Origin: Streptomyces djakartensis
Lineage (GTDB): Bacteria > Actinomycetota > Actinomycetes > Streptomycetales > Streptomycetaceae
NCBI RefSeq assembly: GCF_014651075.1
Contig: NZ_BMWE01000030.1
Coordinates: 1 to 57,122 of the forward strand
Length of the DNA: 57,122 nucleotides
Direction of reading: 5' to 3'
Part shown: piece by piece, positions 45,130 through 54,626 of the stretch
Position numbering within the stretch: the stretch's first letter is position 1
Layout: every line of letters begins with the position of its first letter
Made by a program: the position numbers and the translations under genes
Notes under the pieces: generated by a model
What the model saw: the letters and a program-made list of their open reading frames with translations, nothing else
Database searches by the model: none
Told to the model about the DNA's origin: nothing

Positions 45130-46956
45130 TCACCCGGGGTAAACCGGCGCCGTTCCCTCCGTCACCTTCTGCCACTGCGCGCCCGACGGCAGCCGCACGA
45201 TCCCGTCCACCGAGTACGCCACCAGCGGCAGCCGGTCGTCCTCGGCGGCGGTGACGTCCTTCACGCCGGTCAGAGCCGCGGGCGCAGGCACGTCCGGCGT
45301 GGAGCCGTCGACCTGGACGTACCGCATCTGCTCCACGCCGCCGCGCTCGCGTCCCACCACCACGAGCCGGCTGTCCCCGGCCCACGACATGGCGGTGATC
45401 TCCTCCAACTCCGGGGTCGCGGAGCGCGGTTCCACCACCCGGACGGTCTCCTCGCCCGGCCTCCCCTCCCGTTCGATCAGCCCGATGAGCAGGGTCTTCT
45501 TCCCGCCCTTCTCCACGACGAGCGCGATCCGTACCCCGTCGGCGGCCACCCGCACGGCCTGGATCCGCCCGTCCAGGTGCGGTGTGCGCACCTCCAGCGG
45601 ATCGCCCTTGCCCTCCTCGAGCAGGAGCAGCCGGGGCTTGTCCGGGTCACGGTCGGCGACCCACAGTCCGTCGTGCGCGTCCCAGCTCGGCGTCGTCAGC
45701 CGGTCGTGCTCGGTCCGGCCGTGGCTGCGCAGCACCGGCTCGCCCAGCGAGCCGCCCGAGACCAGCGACCCCACGTACAGCGACCTGCCGTCGAGGCCGA
45801 CACCGGCCGCGGTGCGCTCGTCACGCGACACCGCCACCGACCGCAGTGCCGTGTCGCCCTCACCCAGCGCACCCGGCGCCGGGTCGGGCTCGGAGTCGCT
45901 GCTGCCCGCCGGGATGCGTACCAGCCGGTCCTTGGCGTCGACGAAGTACAGATTGGCGGGGCGGCGCGTCGAGCTCCGGGAGGCCGCCGTGTCGGCCGCG
46001 TCCTGAGTGAGCGAGCACAGTTCCGCCCCGTCGGCCCGCAGCTCGACCTCGTCCACCACGGGGCTGAGGTTCTGCAGCGTGAACAGCAGCTGTGCCGCCA
46101 TCTCCTCGCATCGGTTGTTGCCGATGCCCGCGGCCTTGTCGTTGAGCGGGACGGTCAGCTTGTTCCGGTCGTCGGGCGTCAGCGCGCCGGCGCCCTTCGC
46201 CAGCGCCGTACCGGTCGGGAAGCTCGACCTGACCACCGGCCCCAGCCACCGCGTCGGCCCGGTGAGAAGGGACCGCACCATCTGCGCCATGGGTTCCACC
46301 CGGCGACGGACGTAGACGGGGTCGGCGACCGCGGTGGGCTGCGCGTTCCCGGCCGCCTCGGTGTTCGAAGCGAAGTAGTACTTGTTGACGGACATGTAAT
46401 TGCGCTGGAAGTCCGACTCACCCATCACGACGCCCTGCGGCAGCGCGTCGATCCGCCACTGCTTCTTCCTGTCCTGCGTCAGGTGCACGGTCCCGCCGTA
46501 CGCCCCCGTCGCCGGCGCGTACGCCTGCTGCGCGTCGACGGTGGCCACCTTGGTGCCGGTGAGCACGTACGTGATCTCGCCGGCCTCCGCACGGCCGCCG
46601 CTCGTGCCCTCGGCCTTGGCGCCCGGCCCGTCCGTCAGCACGGTGGTGGACAGCTCCGGCCGCCAGGTCTTCGCGGCGTCGCCGGTCAGGTACTGGCGCG
46701 CCGTCTTGTACTGCGGATCGTCGCTGGTGAGCGCCTCGAGGAAGCCCTGCACGATCTCCGAGGGCGCCGCGTCCTCGCCGGGCGGCACGGCGAACACCCG
46801 CACCTGGGTGTCCTGGCGCGGAGTGGACTCCACACCCCGAAGATCCCCGCTGTCGGGCATCGAGGCACACCCCGCCAGCAGCAGGACGCCCCCGGCGGCG
46901 TACACCATGGCACGGGCGGGCGTACGCCGGCCGCGCCCCTCGCGGTCAGCGCCCAC
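45130..46956 (-). CDS. lpqB: Lipoprotein LpqB
   Basis: This 608-residue lipoprotein modulates the MtrB sensor kinase at the outer membrane face, as shown in mycobacteria and Streptomyces. The signal peptide ends in lipobox LLAGC with Cys30. A GerMN-type domain follows (TQVRVFAVPPGEDAAP, FLEALTSDDPQYKTARQYL), then a beta-propeller-like C-terminal half (LWVADRDPDKPRLLLL, WAGDSRLVVVGRERGG). GTG 46956 is supported by GGGGAGG about 6 bases upstream. It overlaps the end of mtrB by 11 bp, so mtrA-mtrB-lpqB is one coupled operon. Confidence 0.95.
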   Translation of the reverse strand: MGADREGRGRRTPARAMVYAAGGVLLLAGCASMPDSGDLRGVESTPRQDTQVRVFAVPPGEDAAPSEIVQGFLEALTSDDPQYKTARQYLTGDAAKTWRPELSTTVLTDGPGAKAEGTSGGRAEAGEITYVLTGTKVATVDAQQAYAPATGAYGGTVHLTQDRKKQWRIDALPQGVVMGESDFQRNYMSVNKYYFASNTEAAGNAQPTAVADPVYVRRRVEPMAQMVRSLLTGPTRWLGPVVRSSFPTGTALAKGAGALTPDDRNKLTVPLNDKAAGIGNNRCEEMAAQLLFTLQNLSPVVDEVELRADGAELCSLTQDAADTAASRSSTRRPANLYFVDAKDRLVRIPAGSSDSEPDPAPGALGEGDTALRSVAVSRDERTAAGVGLDGRSLYVGSLVSGGSLGEPVLRSHGRTEHDRLTTPSWDAHDGLWVADRDPDKPRLLLLEEGKGDPLEVRTPHLDGRIQAVRVAADGVRIALVVEKGGKKTLLIGLIEREGRPGEETVRVVEPRSATPELEEITAMSWAGDSRLVVVGRERGGVEQMRYVQVDGSTPDVPAPAALTGVKDVTAAEDDRLPLVAYSVDGIVRLPSGAQWQKVTEGTAPVYPG

Positions 46957-49198
46957 GAGATGCCTCCCCTTGCCTGTCCACATCCCCCGGCTCGGCTTCC
47001 CGCCCCGGGCCACCGCTTCCGTCGTCCACCACATCCGCGTCCCGCGGTTCACGTGCCCGCTGGTCCCGGGCGGGACCGCTCCGGCCGTCTCCCGCGCCGT
47101 CACGGGCGGATCCCGCCGGAGAGCCCGCCACACCATTGCGAGCCGAGCCTGCCGCGCCATCCGCGCTCTCGTCCCCGTCCGGCTGCTCCCCCGCCCCCGG
47201 GTCCTCGGGCCGCCGGGGGCCCGGGCCCGAGGCGGGCCGGGGCACCACACGCGCGCCACTGCCGGGCAGCGCCGTCGGGTCGGCGGTGGGCGGCGCGGTG
47301 GCCGCCCGCGGAGGTATCGGGTTCCGGCCGGTCCCGACCGGCCCCGGTCCGTTCGCGGACTGCGCCGGTACGGTCGCCCGCTTCTGTCCGTCCCCGCCGC
47401 CGCGCGGCAGACCCGCGTCGTCGAGCCCCCGGTTGCGCCGCGAGTCCTTGGGCTCCAGCGGTATCGGGGAGCCCCGCAGCGGCTCGTCCGCGGTCCTCGG
47501 CAGCGTCAGCCGGAACTGAGAGCCGCCACCCGGCTCGCCCCACGCCTGGAGCCAGCCGCCGTGCAGCCGCGCGTCCTCCAGGGCGATGGACAGCCCCAGA
47601 CCCGTGCCCCCCGTGGTGCGCGCTCGTGCCGGGTCGGCCCGCCAGAAGCGGCTGAACACCCGGGTCGCCTCGCCCGGCTTGAGCCCGACCCCGTAGTCCC
47701 GTACCGCGACCGCGACCGCGCCACCGGCCGCGGCCAGCTTGACCACGACGTCCCGGCCCTCACCGTGCTCGACGGCGTTGACGACGAGGTTGCGCAGCAC
47801 GCGCTCCACGCGCCGGGCGTCGGCCTCGGCGACCACGGGCTGCTGGTCTCCGAGGACTCGGATCCGCGTGCCCTTGCGCTCCGCGAGCGGCTCGGCCCCG
47901 CTGACCACCCGCCGCACGACGTCCCTGAGGTCTATCGGCTCCGCCTCCAGCGCCGCGGCACCCGCGTCGAACCGGCTGATCTCCAGCAGGTCCGCGAGCA
48001 GCGACTCGAACCGGTCCAGCTGGTCGGTGAGCAGCTCCGCCGACCGCGCGGTCACCGGGTCGAAGTCCTCGCGCGCCTCGTGGATGACGTCCGCGGCCAT
48101 CCGCACGGTCGTCAGCGGTGTGCGCAGCTCGTGCGACACATCCGACACGAACCGGCGCTGCATCCGCGACAGGTCCTCGAGCTGGCTGATCTTGAGCTGG
48201 AGGTTCTGGGCCATCTTGTTGAAGGCCTCGCCGAGCCGCGCGATGTCGTCCTCGCCGGTGACCTTCATCCGTTCCTGCAGCCGCCCCGCGGACAGCCGCT
48301 CAGCGATCCCCGCCGCCATCCGCACCGGCGTGACCACCTGGCGCACCACGAGCCAGGCGATCGCACCGAGCAGGACGACCACGAACAGCCCGGCCGTCGC
48401 CAGGGTCCCCTTGACCAGGCTGAGCGACTTCTCCTCCTGGGTGAGCGGGAAGAGGTAGTAGAGCTGGTACGGATCCCCGTTCGGGTCGTTGACCTGCTTG
48501 CCGATGACCAGTCCCGGCTGGGAGGCCTTGGTCTCGTTGTTGTAGGTGATACGGGTGTAGCTCTGAGCGGCCGTCGCACTGCTGCCCACCCGCTCGCGCA
48601 GAGCGGCGGGCACGCTCGTACTCCAGTCCACCTCGCCGGACGCGCGCTGTCCGCGACCGCCGGCGCCGGCCGCGCCCGAGGCCGGGAGCGTGACCACGTC
48701 GAAGGCGCCCTGACCACCGCTGGACAGGGACGAGACGAGGTCGCTCATCCACTGGGTGACGTTCTGCGCGGGCCGGCCGTCCGCCGTGGCGACGTCGTCT
48801 CCGGTGCCGCTCGCCGCCTCGTCGGCCCGTTGCTTGGCCACCGCGAACCCGCCGGTGGCCTGGCTCTGGGACGCCTTCACCTTGGCGTCCAGCAGCCCGT
48901 TGCGCACCTGCCCGATGACGACGAAACCCAGCAGCAGGACCACGCCCAGCGACATCAGCAGCGTCGTGACGACGACCTTGAGCTGGATGTTGCGCCGCCA
49001 CAACCGCATGACGGGCAGCAACGGCCGGCGCACCCACCGCATGAACAGGCGGATGACCGGACTGCCCTGGACCCCGCCCTGGAGCAGCCCGCTCTCCAGG
49101 AACCGTCCCCAGCGGGACGCCGCCCGCTTCCGCCCGACAGGCCGCCCCGGGCGGGCCCCGGACGGTCCGGGCGCCGAAGCGGCACTGTCGCCGGACAT
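46946..49198 (-). CDS. mtrB: Two-component sensor histidine kinase MtrB
   Basis: The 750-residue kinase has a cytoplasmic N-terminal segment, membrane helices near 73-98 and 264-286 enclosing a ~165-residue sensor domain, and a HAMP domain (~287-340). The phosphorylated His356 is in VSDVSHELRTPLTTVR. The ATPase domain has NLVVNAVEHGEG, DYGVGLKPGE and GTGLGLSIA. A long Pro/Gly-rich tail (~580-750) extends beyond the kinase core and differs from mycobacterial MtrB. ATG 49198 starts one base after the mtrA stop, so translation is coupled. It phosphorylates MtrA to control cell division, cell wall and development genes. Confidence 0.95.
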   Translation of the reverse strand: MSGDSAASAPGPSGARPGRPVGRKRAASRWGRFLESGLLQGGVQGSPVIRLFMRWVRRPLLPVMRLWRRNIQLKVVVTTLLMSLGVVLLLGFVVIGQVRNGLLDAKVKASQSQATGGFAVAKQRADEAASGTGDDVATADGRPAQNVTQWMSDLVSSLSSGGQGAFDVVTLPASGAAGAGGRGQRASGEVDWSTSVPAALRERVGSSATAAQSYTRITYNNETKASQPGLVIGKQVNDPNGDPYQLYYLFPLTQEEKSLSLVKGTLATAGLFVVVLLGAIAWLVVRQVVTPVRMAAGIAERLSAGRLQERMKVTGEDDIARLGEAFNKMAQNLQLKISQLEDLSRMQRRFVSDVSHELRTPLTTVRMAADVIHEAREDFDPVTARSAELLTDQLDRFESLLADLLEISRFDAGAAALEAEPIDLRDVVRRVVSGAEPLAERKGTRIRVLGDQQPVVAEADARRVERVLRNLVVNAVEHGEGRDVVVKLAAAGGAVAVAVRDYGVGLKPGEATRVFSRFWRADPARARTTGGTGLGLSIALEDARLHGGWLQAWGEPGGGSQFRLTLPRTADEPLRGSPIPLEPKDSRRNRGLDDAGLPRGGGDGQKRATVPAQSANGPGPVGTGRNPIPPRAATAPPTADPTALPGSGARVVPRPASGPGPRRPEDPGAGEQPDGDESADGAAGSARNGVAGSPAGSARDGAGDGRSGPARDQRAREPRDADVVDDGSGGPGREAEPGDVDRQGEASRGR

Positions 49199-49199
49199 G

Positions 49200-49889
49200 T
49201 CAGCTCGGCCCTGCCTTGTACCCGACACCACGGACGGTCACCACGATCTCCGGCTTCTCCGGGTCCTTCTCGACCTTGGAGCGCAGCCGCTGCACATGCA
49301 CGTTGACCAGCCGCGTGTCCGCCGCGTGCCGGTAGCCCCACACCTGTTCCAGCAGCACCTCACGCGTGAACACCTGCCACGGCTTGCGCGCGAGCGCGAC
49401 CAGCAGGTCGAACTCCAGCGGCGTCAGCGCGATCGACTGCCCGTCCCGCTTCACGGAGTGCCCGGCCACATCGATGACCAGGTCACCGATGGCGAGCTGC
49501 TCCGGAGCAGGCTCCTCCGACCTCCGCAGCCGCGCCCGGATCCGGGCCACCAGCTCCTTCGGCTTGAACGGCTTCACGATGTAGTCATCGGCACCCGACT
49601 CCAGGCCCACGACGACGTCGACCGTGTCGCTCTTCGCGGTGAGCATCACGATCGGCACCCCGGACTCCGCCCTGATCAGACGGCACACCTCGATGCCGTC
49701 CCGGCCGGGCAGCATCAGGTCGAGCAGCACCAGATCGGGCTTGGACTCGCGAAAGGCGGCCAGCGCCTTGTCGCCGTCCGCCACGAACGACGGCTCGAAA
49801 CCCTCACCACGCAGCACGATGCCGAGCATCTCGGCCAGTGCGGTGTCGTCGTCGACGACAAGGACTCGTCCCTTCATAAACGACATCAT
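49200..49889 (-). CDS. mtrA: Response regulator MtrA
   Basis: This 229-residue OmpR-family regulator has a receiver domain with acidic residues VVDDD (11-15), phospho-acceptor Asp57 (LVLLDLMLPGRDG), switch Thr in VMLTAKSD and Lys in DYIVKPFKP. The winged-helix output domain has LTPLEFDLLVALARKP and DTRLVNVHVQRLRSKVE. It is the conserved essential-type actinobacterial regulator of cell wall and development. Three in-frame ATGs at 49889, 49886 and 49877 are possible; 49889 (MMSFMKG) is used, but MKGRVLVVDDD is equally plausible. It begins the mtrA-mtrB-lpqB operon. Confidence 0.96.
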   Translation of the reverse strand: MMSFMKGRVLVVDDDTALAEMLGIVLRGEGFEPSFVADGDKALAAFRESKPDLVLLDLMLPGRDGIEVCRLIRAESGVPIVMLTAKSDTVDVVVGLESGADDYIVKPFKPKELVARIRARLRRSEEPAPEQLAIGDLVIDVAGHSVKRDGQSIALTPLEFDLLVALARKPWQVFTREVLLEQVWGYRHAADTRLVNVHVQRLRSKVEKDPEKPEIVVTVRGVGYKAGPS

Positions 49890-50019
49890 CCCATTCTCAT
49901 AACAGTGGCGAGGGCAGCGGTGAGGTAGGACACCGGCCAGTGACCATAGTCGCAGCAAGCGCTACTGTCTGCCGCGTCCGCCCACCATTGATCGACGCAC
50001 TCCCGCGGCCGCTCGCCGC

Positions 50020-51168
50020 TCAGCCCTCCGCCACCCGAGGCGACCGGGCGCACACCTCGGCGAGCGCCTCAGCGGTCACCGGCGAGACGACTCCCTCCTC
50101 CGTCACGATCGCCGTCACCAGCTCCGGCGGCGTCACGTCGAACGCCGGGTTGTACGCCGTGGTCCCCAGCGGCGCCACCGGAATCCCGCCGCCGGCCTCC
50201 GTCCCGGCCACCGGCACCTGCGGCGCCACCAGCTCGGTCACCTCATGCCCGGCGCGCTGCTCGATCTCGACGGACGCCCCGTCCGGTGTGTCCAGATCCA
50301 CCGTCGTCACCGGCGCCACCACGATGAACGGCACATGGTGATACCGGGCCAGCACCGCCAGCGGATAACTCCCGACCTTGTTCGCCACCGAGCCGTCCGC
50401 GGTGATCCGGTCCGCCCCGATCAGCACCGCGTCCACCTCACCGGCCGCGAACAGCGACCCGGCCGCGTTGTCGGTGAGCAGCGTGTACGCCATCCCGCTG
50501 CGCGCCGCCTCGTACGCCGTCAGGCGGGCGCCCTGCAGCAACGGACGCGTCTCGTCCACCCACAGACGCCGGAGCCGGCCGGCCCGGTGCCCCGCGAGCG
50601 CCACCGCGAACGCCGTTCCCTCTCCGCCCGACACCAGCGAACCGGTGTTGCAGTGGGTGAGGATCCGGTGCCCGCCGCCGGGCAGCAGCTCGTCCAGCAG
50701 TGCCAGACCGTGCTCGGCCATCCGCGCACTGGCCTCGGCGTCCTCCCGGTGCAGTTGCCGAGCCGCGGCCAGCGCCGCCGCTGCCGCCTGCCGCACGTCA
50801 CCGCCCTTGGCCAGGGCCTCGTCGTGGGCCTTCTGCGCCCGGCGCACACCGACCGCCAGGTTCACCGCGGTCGGCCGGGCACTCGCCAGCGCGTCCGCGG
50901 CCTCGCCCACGTCGAAGCCCCGCACGGCGGCGAGCGCGACACCGTACGCCCCCGCGATGCCGAGCAGCGGCGCCCCCCGCACGGCGAGCGAGCGGATCGC
51001 CTCCACCAGCGCGGGCGCGTCCGTACAGACCAGCTCGACCTCCTCGGCGGGCAGCCTCGTCTGGTCGAGCAGGACCAGAACCGGGCCTTCCGGTGGCTCT
51101 TCCCAACGGATCGCCGGGATACCCGTCGGCCGCTTGTCATCGCCGCTGTGCGCGTACTGATCAGCCAT
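50020..51168 (-). CDS. mtnA: S-methyl-5-thioribose-1-phosphate isomerase
   Basis: The 382-residue enzyme converts methylthioribose 1-phosphate to methylthioribulose 1-phosphate in methionine salvage. Active-site residues are Cys173 (ILTHCNTGSLVS) and Asp253 (LIGADRITADGSVANK), with RGAPLLGIAGAYG near 64-76. This distinguishes it from eIF2B-like regulators, although paralogous sugar isomerases of this fold exist. ATG 51168 begins MADQYAHSGDDKRP. It is the only methionine-salvage gene here, next to mtrA on the same strand with 130 bp between. Confidence 0.94.
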   Translation of the reverse strand: MADQYAHSGDDKRPTGIPAIRWEEPPEGPVLVLLDQTRLPAEEVELVCTDAPALVEAIRSLAVRGAPLLGIAGAYGVALAAVRGFDVGEAADALASARPTAVNLAVGVRRAQKAHDEALAKGGDVRQAAAAALAAARQLHREDAEASARMAEHGLALLDELLPGGGHRILTHCNTGSLVSGGEGTAFAVALAGHRAGRLRRLWVDETRPLLQGARLTAYEAARSGMAYTLLTDNAAGSLFAAGEVDAVLIGADRITADGSVANKVGSYPLAVLARYHHVPFIVVAPVTTVDLDTPDGASVEIEQRAGHEVTELVAPQVPVAGTEAGGGIPVAPLGTTAYNPAFDVTPPELVTAIVTEEGVVSPVTAEALAEVCARSPRVAEG

Positions 51169-51204
51169 GCGGCCAGTCTGCCCCCTCTCGAGCGGACAAT
51201 TGAA

Positions 51205-51221
51205 GGTACGCAGCGCATACC
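51205..51221. promoter_or_regulatory. Quasi-palindrome between mtnA and the divergent membrane-protein operon
   Basis: GGTACGC (51205-51211) and GCATACC (51215-51221) form an inverted repeat with one mismatch around AGC, 36 bp upstream of mtnA. It is a possible operator; no regulator can be named. Confidence 0.3.
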
Positions 51222-51308
51222 GCGGCCAGTTACTCCAAGACCACCCCATGGCACGATGGCAGCCAACCTGCCGCCGCGACCGCGGACGGGCACCGTGAAG
51301 GAGCGACG

Positions 51309-52655
51309 ATGAACGACACTCCGGGCTGGGCCTCGCCCGGATCCGCCCCGTCCGACGGGCAGAAGCCTGACGCGTCCGGCCCTGCCGAGCCCGCCGACCG
51401 CCCCGGCCCCGCACAGCCCGCGGACCAGCCGGGCCACGCCCCCCAGGGCTCCGGCCCGAATTGGTCCAAGGAACAGCCGCCACCCGCCCAGTGGTCCGCG
51501 CCCGGCAACCCGGCCGGCCCGGGCCAGGCACCCCCGCCACCGCCACCCGGCCCGGGCTGGGGCACTCAGCCCCCCGGCGGCCCCGCGGGCTACGGCGGGT
51601 ACGCAGGCCCGGGCGGCCCCGCCGGCTACGGCGGCTGGGGAAGCGGCTGGGGCGGCCCTCCGCCCGCCGCCAAGCCCGGCGTGATCCCGCTCCGCCCGCT
51701 CGGCGTGGGCGAGATCCTCGACGGCGCTGTCTCCACCATGCGCACCTACTGGCGCACGGTCCTGGGCATCTCCCTGACCGTCGCGGTCCTCACCGAGGTC
51801 ATCGCCGTACTGTTCCAGGGCCTCGTCCTGGGCGACTCCAGCACCGACGCCCTCAACGACCCGAGCGCCACCCTCAGCGAGCTGAGCCGCGCCATGGGCG
51901 ACGCCATGCTGAACTCCACCGTCGTCTTCGTGATCTCCCTGGTCGGCACCGTCATCGCGACCGCGCTGCTCACCACCGTCACGAGCCGCGCCGTGCTCGG
52001 CAAATCGGTCACCATCGGCGAGGCCTGGCGCGACGCCCGCTCTCAGATCGTCAAACTGTTCGGCCTCATCTGCCTCTTGCTGCTCATCACCGCCGGCATC
52101 GTCACCGTGGGCACCCTGCCCGGCGTCCTCGTCACCGTCGCCGGGAGCACCGGGGCGGGCGTCGCCCTCACCGTCCTGGGCGTCATCGGCGCCGGCATCG
52201 TCGCCCTGTGGCTGATGATCCGCTTCTCCCTGGCCTCGCCCGCCCTGATGCTGGAGAAGCAAGGCATCAAGAAGGCGATGGGCCGCTCCGCGAAGCTGGT
52301 CCGGGGCACCTGGTGGCGGATCTTCGGCATCCAGCTGCTCGCCACGATCATCGCGAACGTCGTCGCCTCGATCATCGTCATCCCCTTCACCTTCCTCGCC
52401 GCGGCCTCCAGCGGCGACGGCATCACCGGCTGGCTCAACAGCGGCGGCCCCAGCCTCGGCTGGACGTTCCTCATCATCAGCGGCATCGGCGCGGTGATCG
52501 GCTCGACGATCACCTTCCCGATCACGGCGGGCGTCACCGTGCTCCTCTACATCGACCAGCGCATCCGCCGCGAGGCCCTCGACCTCGAACTGGCCCGCGT
52601 CGCCGGTGTCCAGGGCCAGGGCCCCACCGCCCCCGGCGCCACCCCGGGGAGCTGA
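51309..52655 (+). CDS. Polytopic membrane protein (glycerophosphodiesterase membrane-domain-like)
   Basis: This 448-residue protein has a Pro/Gly-rich cytoplasmic N-terminus (~1-120, with PGPGWGTQPPGGPAGYGG) followed by about six helices. Examples are WRTVLGISLTVAVLTEVIAV, VVFVISLVGTVIATALLTTV, LFGLICLLLLITAGIV and TVLGVIGAGIVALWLMIRFS. The core segment IPLRPLGVGEILDGAVSTMR is typical of an actinobacterial membrane family related to the membrane domain of glycerophosphoryl diester phosphodiesterase; no catalytic domain is attached. AAGGAG precedes ATG 51309 by about 6 bases. First gene of the five-gene operon; function unknown. Confidence 0.85.
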   Translation: MNDTPGWASPGSAPSDGQKPDASGPAEPADRPGPAQPADQPGHAPQGSGPNWSKEQPPPAQWSAPGNPAGPGQAPPPPPPGPGWGTQPPGGPAGYGGYAGPGGPAGYGGWGSGWGGPPPAAKPGVIPLRPLGVGEILDGAVSTMRTYWRTVLGISLTVAVLTEVIAVLFQGLVLGDSSTDALNDPSATLSELSRAMGDAMLNSTVVFVISLVGTVIATALLTTVTSRAVLGKSVTIGEAWRDARSQIVKLFGLICLLLLITAGIVTVGTLPGVLVTVAGSTGAGVALTVLGVIGAGIVALWLMIRFSLASPALMLEKQGIKKAMGRSAKLVRGTWWRIFGIQLLATIIANVVASIIVIPFTFLAAASSGDGITGWLNSGGPSLGWTFLIISGIGAVIGSTITFPITAGVTVLLYIDQRIRREALDLELARVAGVQGQGPTAPGATPGS

Positions 52656-52659
52656 TGCG

Positions 52660-53430
52660 GTGAGCTGGGCGGGGGGAGTTCTCACACTGGCGCTGCCACG
52701 CGCCGCCGTACGCACGCTGCTGACCGCCGGTGACACCGGCGTGCTCTCGGCGGCGCGCTCCACCGACGAGCCGCCCCTCACCATCCCGCGCGACCCCGCG
52801 CAGGACGCGGCCCGGCGCGAACTGTCCAAGCGGATGTACCACGAGAACGACCCCAGCCTCCTCCAACGCGCGCTCAACGCCTTCTGGGACTGGATCGGCG
52901 AACTGTTCAGCGCCGCCTCGGGCGCCACGCCCGGCGGCGCGCTCGGCCTGGTCGTCATCGTCCTGGCCGTCGTCGCGCTCGTGGCCGCCCTCTGGTGGCG
53001 CCTGGGCACCCCGCGCCGCCGGCCCACCTCGTCGGCCGCCCTGTTCGACGACCGCCCCCGCAGCGCCGCCGACCACCGCTCCGCCGCCGAGGCACATGCC
53101 GCCCAGGGCCACTGGAACCAGGCCGTCCAGGAACGCATGCGGGCCCTCGTCCGTGCCCTGGAAGAACGCGTCCTCCTCGACATCCGCCCCGGCCGCACCG
53201 CCGACGAGGCCGCCGCTGAAGCCGGCCGCGCCCTGCCCGCCCACACCGACCGGCTGCGCGCCGCCGCCCACGCCTTCGACGACGTGACGTACGGCGGCCG
53301 GACCGCGACCGAACAGTCGTACCAGCGCATCGCCGAACTCGACCGCGACCTGGAACGCGCCAAGCCCCAGCCGGCCACCAGCAACGCCCGGAACACGGCC
53401 CCCAACTCCCGCCGGGGAGCCGCCCGATGA
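52660..53430 (+). CDS. DUF4129-domain membrane protein
   Basis: The 256-residue protein has one clear membrane helix (ALGLVVIVLAVVALVAALWW) and a cytoplasmic C-terminal DUF4129-like part with AHAAQGHWNQAVQERMRALV, RPGRTADEAAAEAGRAL and FDDVTYGGRTATEQSYQRI. The segment LSKRMYHENDPSLLQRALNAF before the helix is conserved in the family. GGGGAG 8 bases before GTG 52660 decides the start, 4 bp after the previous stop. The stop overlaps the next ATG. It probably works with the DUF4350, MoxR and DUF58 proteins encoded downstream. Confidence 0.88.
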   Translation: MSWAGGVLTLALPRAAVRTLLTAGDTGVLSAARSTDEPPLTIPRDPAQDAARRELSKRMYHENDPSLLQRALNAFWDWIGELFSAASGATPGGALGLVVIVLAVVALVAALWWRLGTPRRRPTSSAALFDDRPRSAADHRSAAEAHAAQGHWNQAVQERMRALVRALEERVLLDIRPGRTADEAAAEAGRALPAHTDRLRAAAHAFDDVTYGGRTATEQSYQRIAELDRDLERAKPQPATSNARNTAPNSRRGAAR

Positions 53431-54626
53431 CCACCGAGACCACGCTCTCGTCCACCTCGGCCTCGCCCACCGCACGCCAGGTCTGGACCCGCGCGCGCGG
53501 TATCGCCCTCGCCCTGGTGGTACTCGTCGCCGGAGCCATCACCATCGCGGTACTCCGCTCCGACGCCCGGCACGGCGAACTCGACCCGCGCTCCGCCGAC
53601 CCGGGTGGCAGCCGCGCGGTCGCCGAACTCCTCGCCGACCGGGGCGTGGACACCCGCGTGGTCACCACCCTGGACGAGGCAGCCACCGCCTCCGGCCCGG
53701 ACACGACCCTCCTCGTCGCCACCCCCGACCTGCTGACCCGCAGTCAGCAGTCCAGGCTGCACGACGCGTTCGCCGGATCCGGCGGCCGCACCGTCCTCGT
53801 CGCCTCCGGCAGCGCCTCCATCGAACGGCTCGCCCCCGGCGTCACCGCCGACCCCGCCACCAGCCTCGACTCGACGCTCTCCCCCGACTGCGACCTGCCC
53901 GCCGCACAGCGCGCCGGCACCGCCGAAACGGGCGGCGTCCGCTACACCACCACCCACCTCGACGCCGTCAAGTGCTACCCCAGCGAGCGCCTGGCCACCC
54001 TGCTGCGCGTCCCGGCCCGGACCGGAGACGGCGACACCGTCGTCGTCGGCGCACCCGACATCCTCCTCAACAACCGCCTCGACAAGCAGGGCAACGCCTC
54101 GCTCGCCCTTCAACTCCTCGGCTCCCGCCCCCATCTGGTCTGGTACCTCCCCTCGCTTTCCGACGCCTCGGCCACCGGCGCCGACGACGAACGCGGCTTC
54201 TTCGACCTGCTCCCCTCGGGCTGGCTCTGGGGCACCCTGCAGCTCTTCATCGCCGCGGCCCTGGCCGCACTGTGGAGGGCCCGCCGGCTCGGCCCCCTCG
54301 TGCCCGAAAAACTCCCCGTCGCGATCCGCGCCTCAGAGACCGCGGAAGGCCGCGCCCGCCTCTACCGCAAGACCGCCGCACGCGACCGCGCCGCGGACGC
54401 TCTTCGCTCCACCACCCGCACCCGCCTCGCCCCCCTCACAGGCGTCCCCGTCACCCAGGCGCACTCACCCGAGGCCCTGCTCCCCGCCCTGTCCTCCCAC
54501 CTTGACGACAGTGGCGGACAGGACCTGCACGCACTCCTCTTCGGGCCTCCGCCCAGCGACGACACAGCACTCATCGCACTCGCAGACCGACTCGACGCCC
54601 TCGAAAGAGAGGTACGCCGTCCATGA
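53427..54626 (+). CDS. DUF4350-domain membrane protein
   Basis: This 399-residue protein has an N-terminal helix (ARGIALALVVLVAGAITIAVL) and a second near the middle (WLWGTLQLFIAAALAALWRA). Between them lies an extracytoplasmic domain with GSRAVAELLADRGVDTRVVT and PDTTLLVATPDLLTRSQ, the DUF4350 pattern reminiscent of GATase-like folds. The cytoplasmic C-terminus carries RARLYRKTAARDRAADALR. ATG 53427 overlaps the preceding stop and its stop overlaps the moxR start, so the chain is translationally coupled. Confidence 0.88.
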   Translation: MTTETTLSSTSASPTARQVWTRARGIALALVVLVAGAITIAVLRSDARHGELDPRSADPGGSRAVAELLADRGVDTRVVTTLDEAATASGPDTTLLVATPDLLTRSQQSRLHDAFAGSGGRTVLVASGSASIERLAPGVTADPATSLDSTLSPDCDLPAAQRAGTAETGGVRYTTTHLDAVKCYPSERLATLLRVPARTGDGDTVVVGAPDILLNNRLDKQGNASLALQLLGSRPHLVWYLPSLSDASATGADDERGFFDLLPSGWLWGTLQLFIAAALAALWRARRLGPLVPEKLPVAIRASETAEGRARLYRKTAARDRAADALRSTTRTRLAPLTGVPVTQAHSPEALLPALSSHLDDSGGQDLHALLFGPPPSDDTALIALADRLDALEREVRRP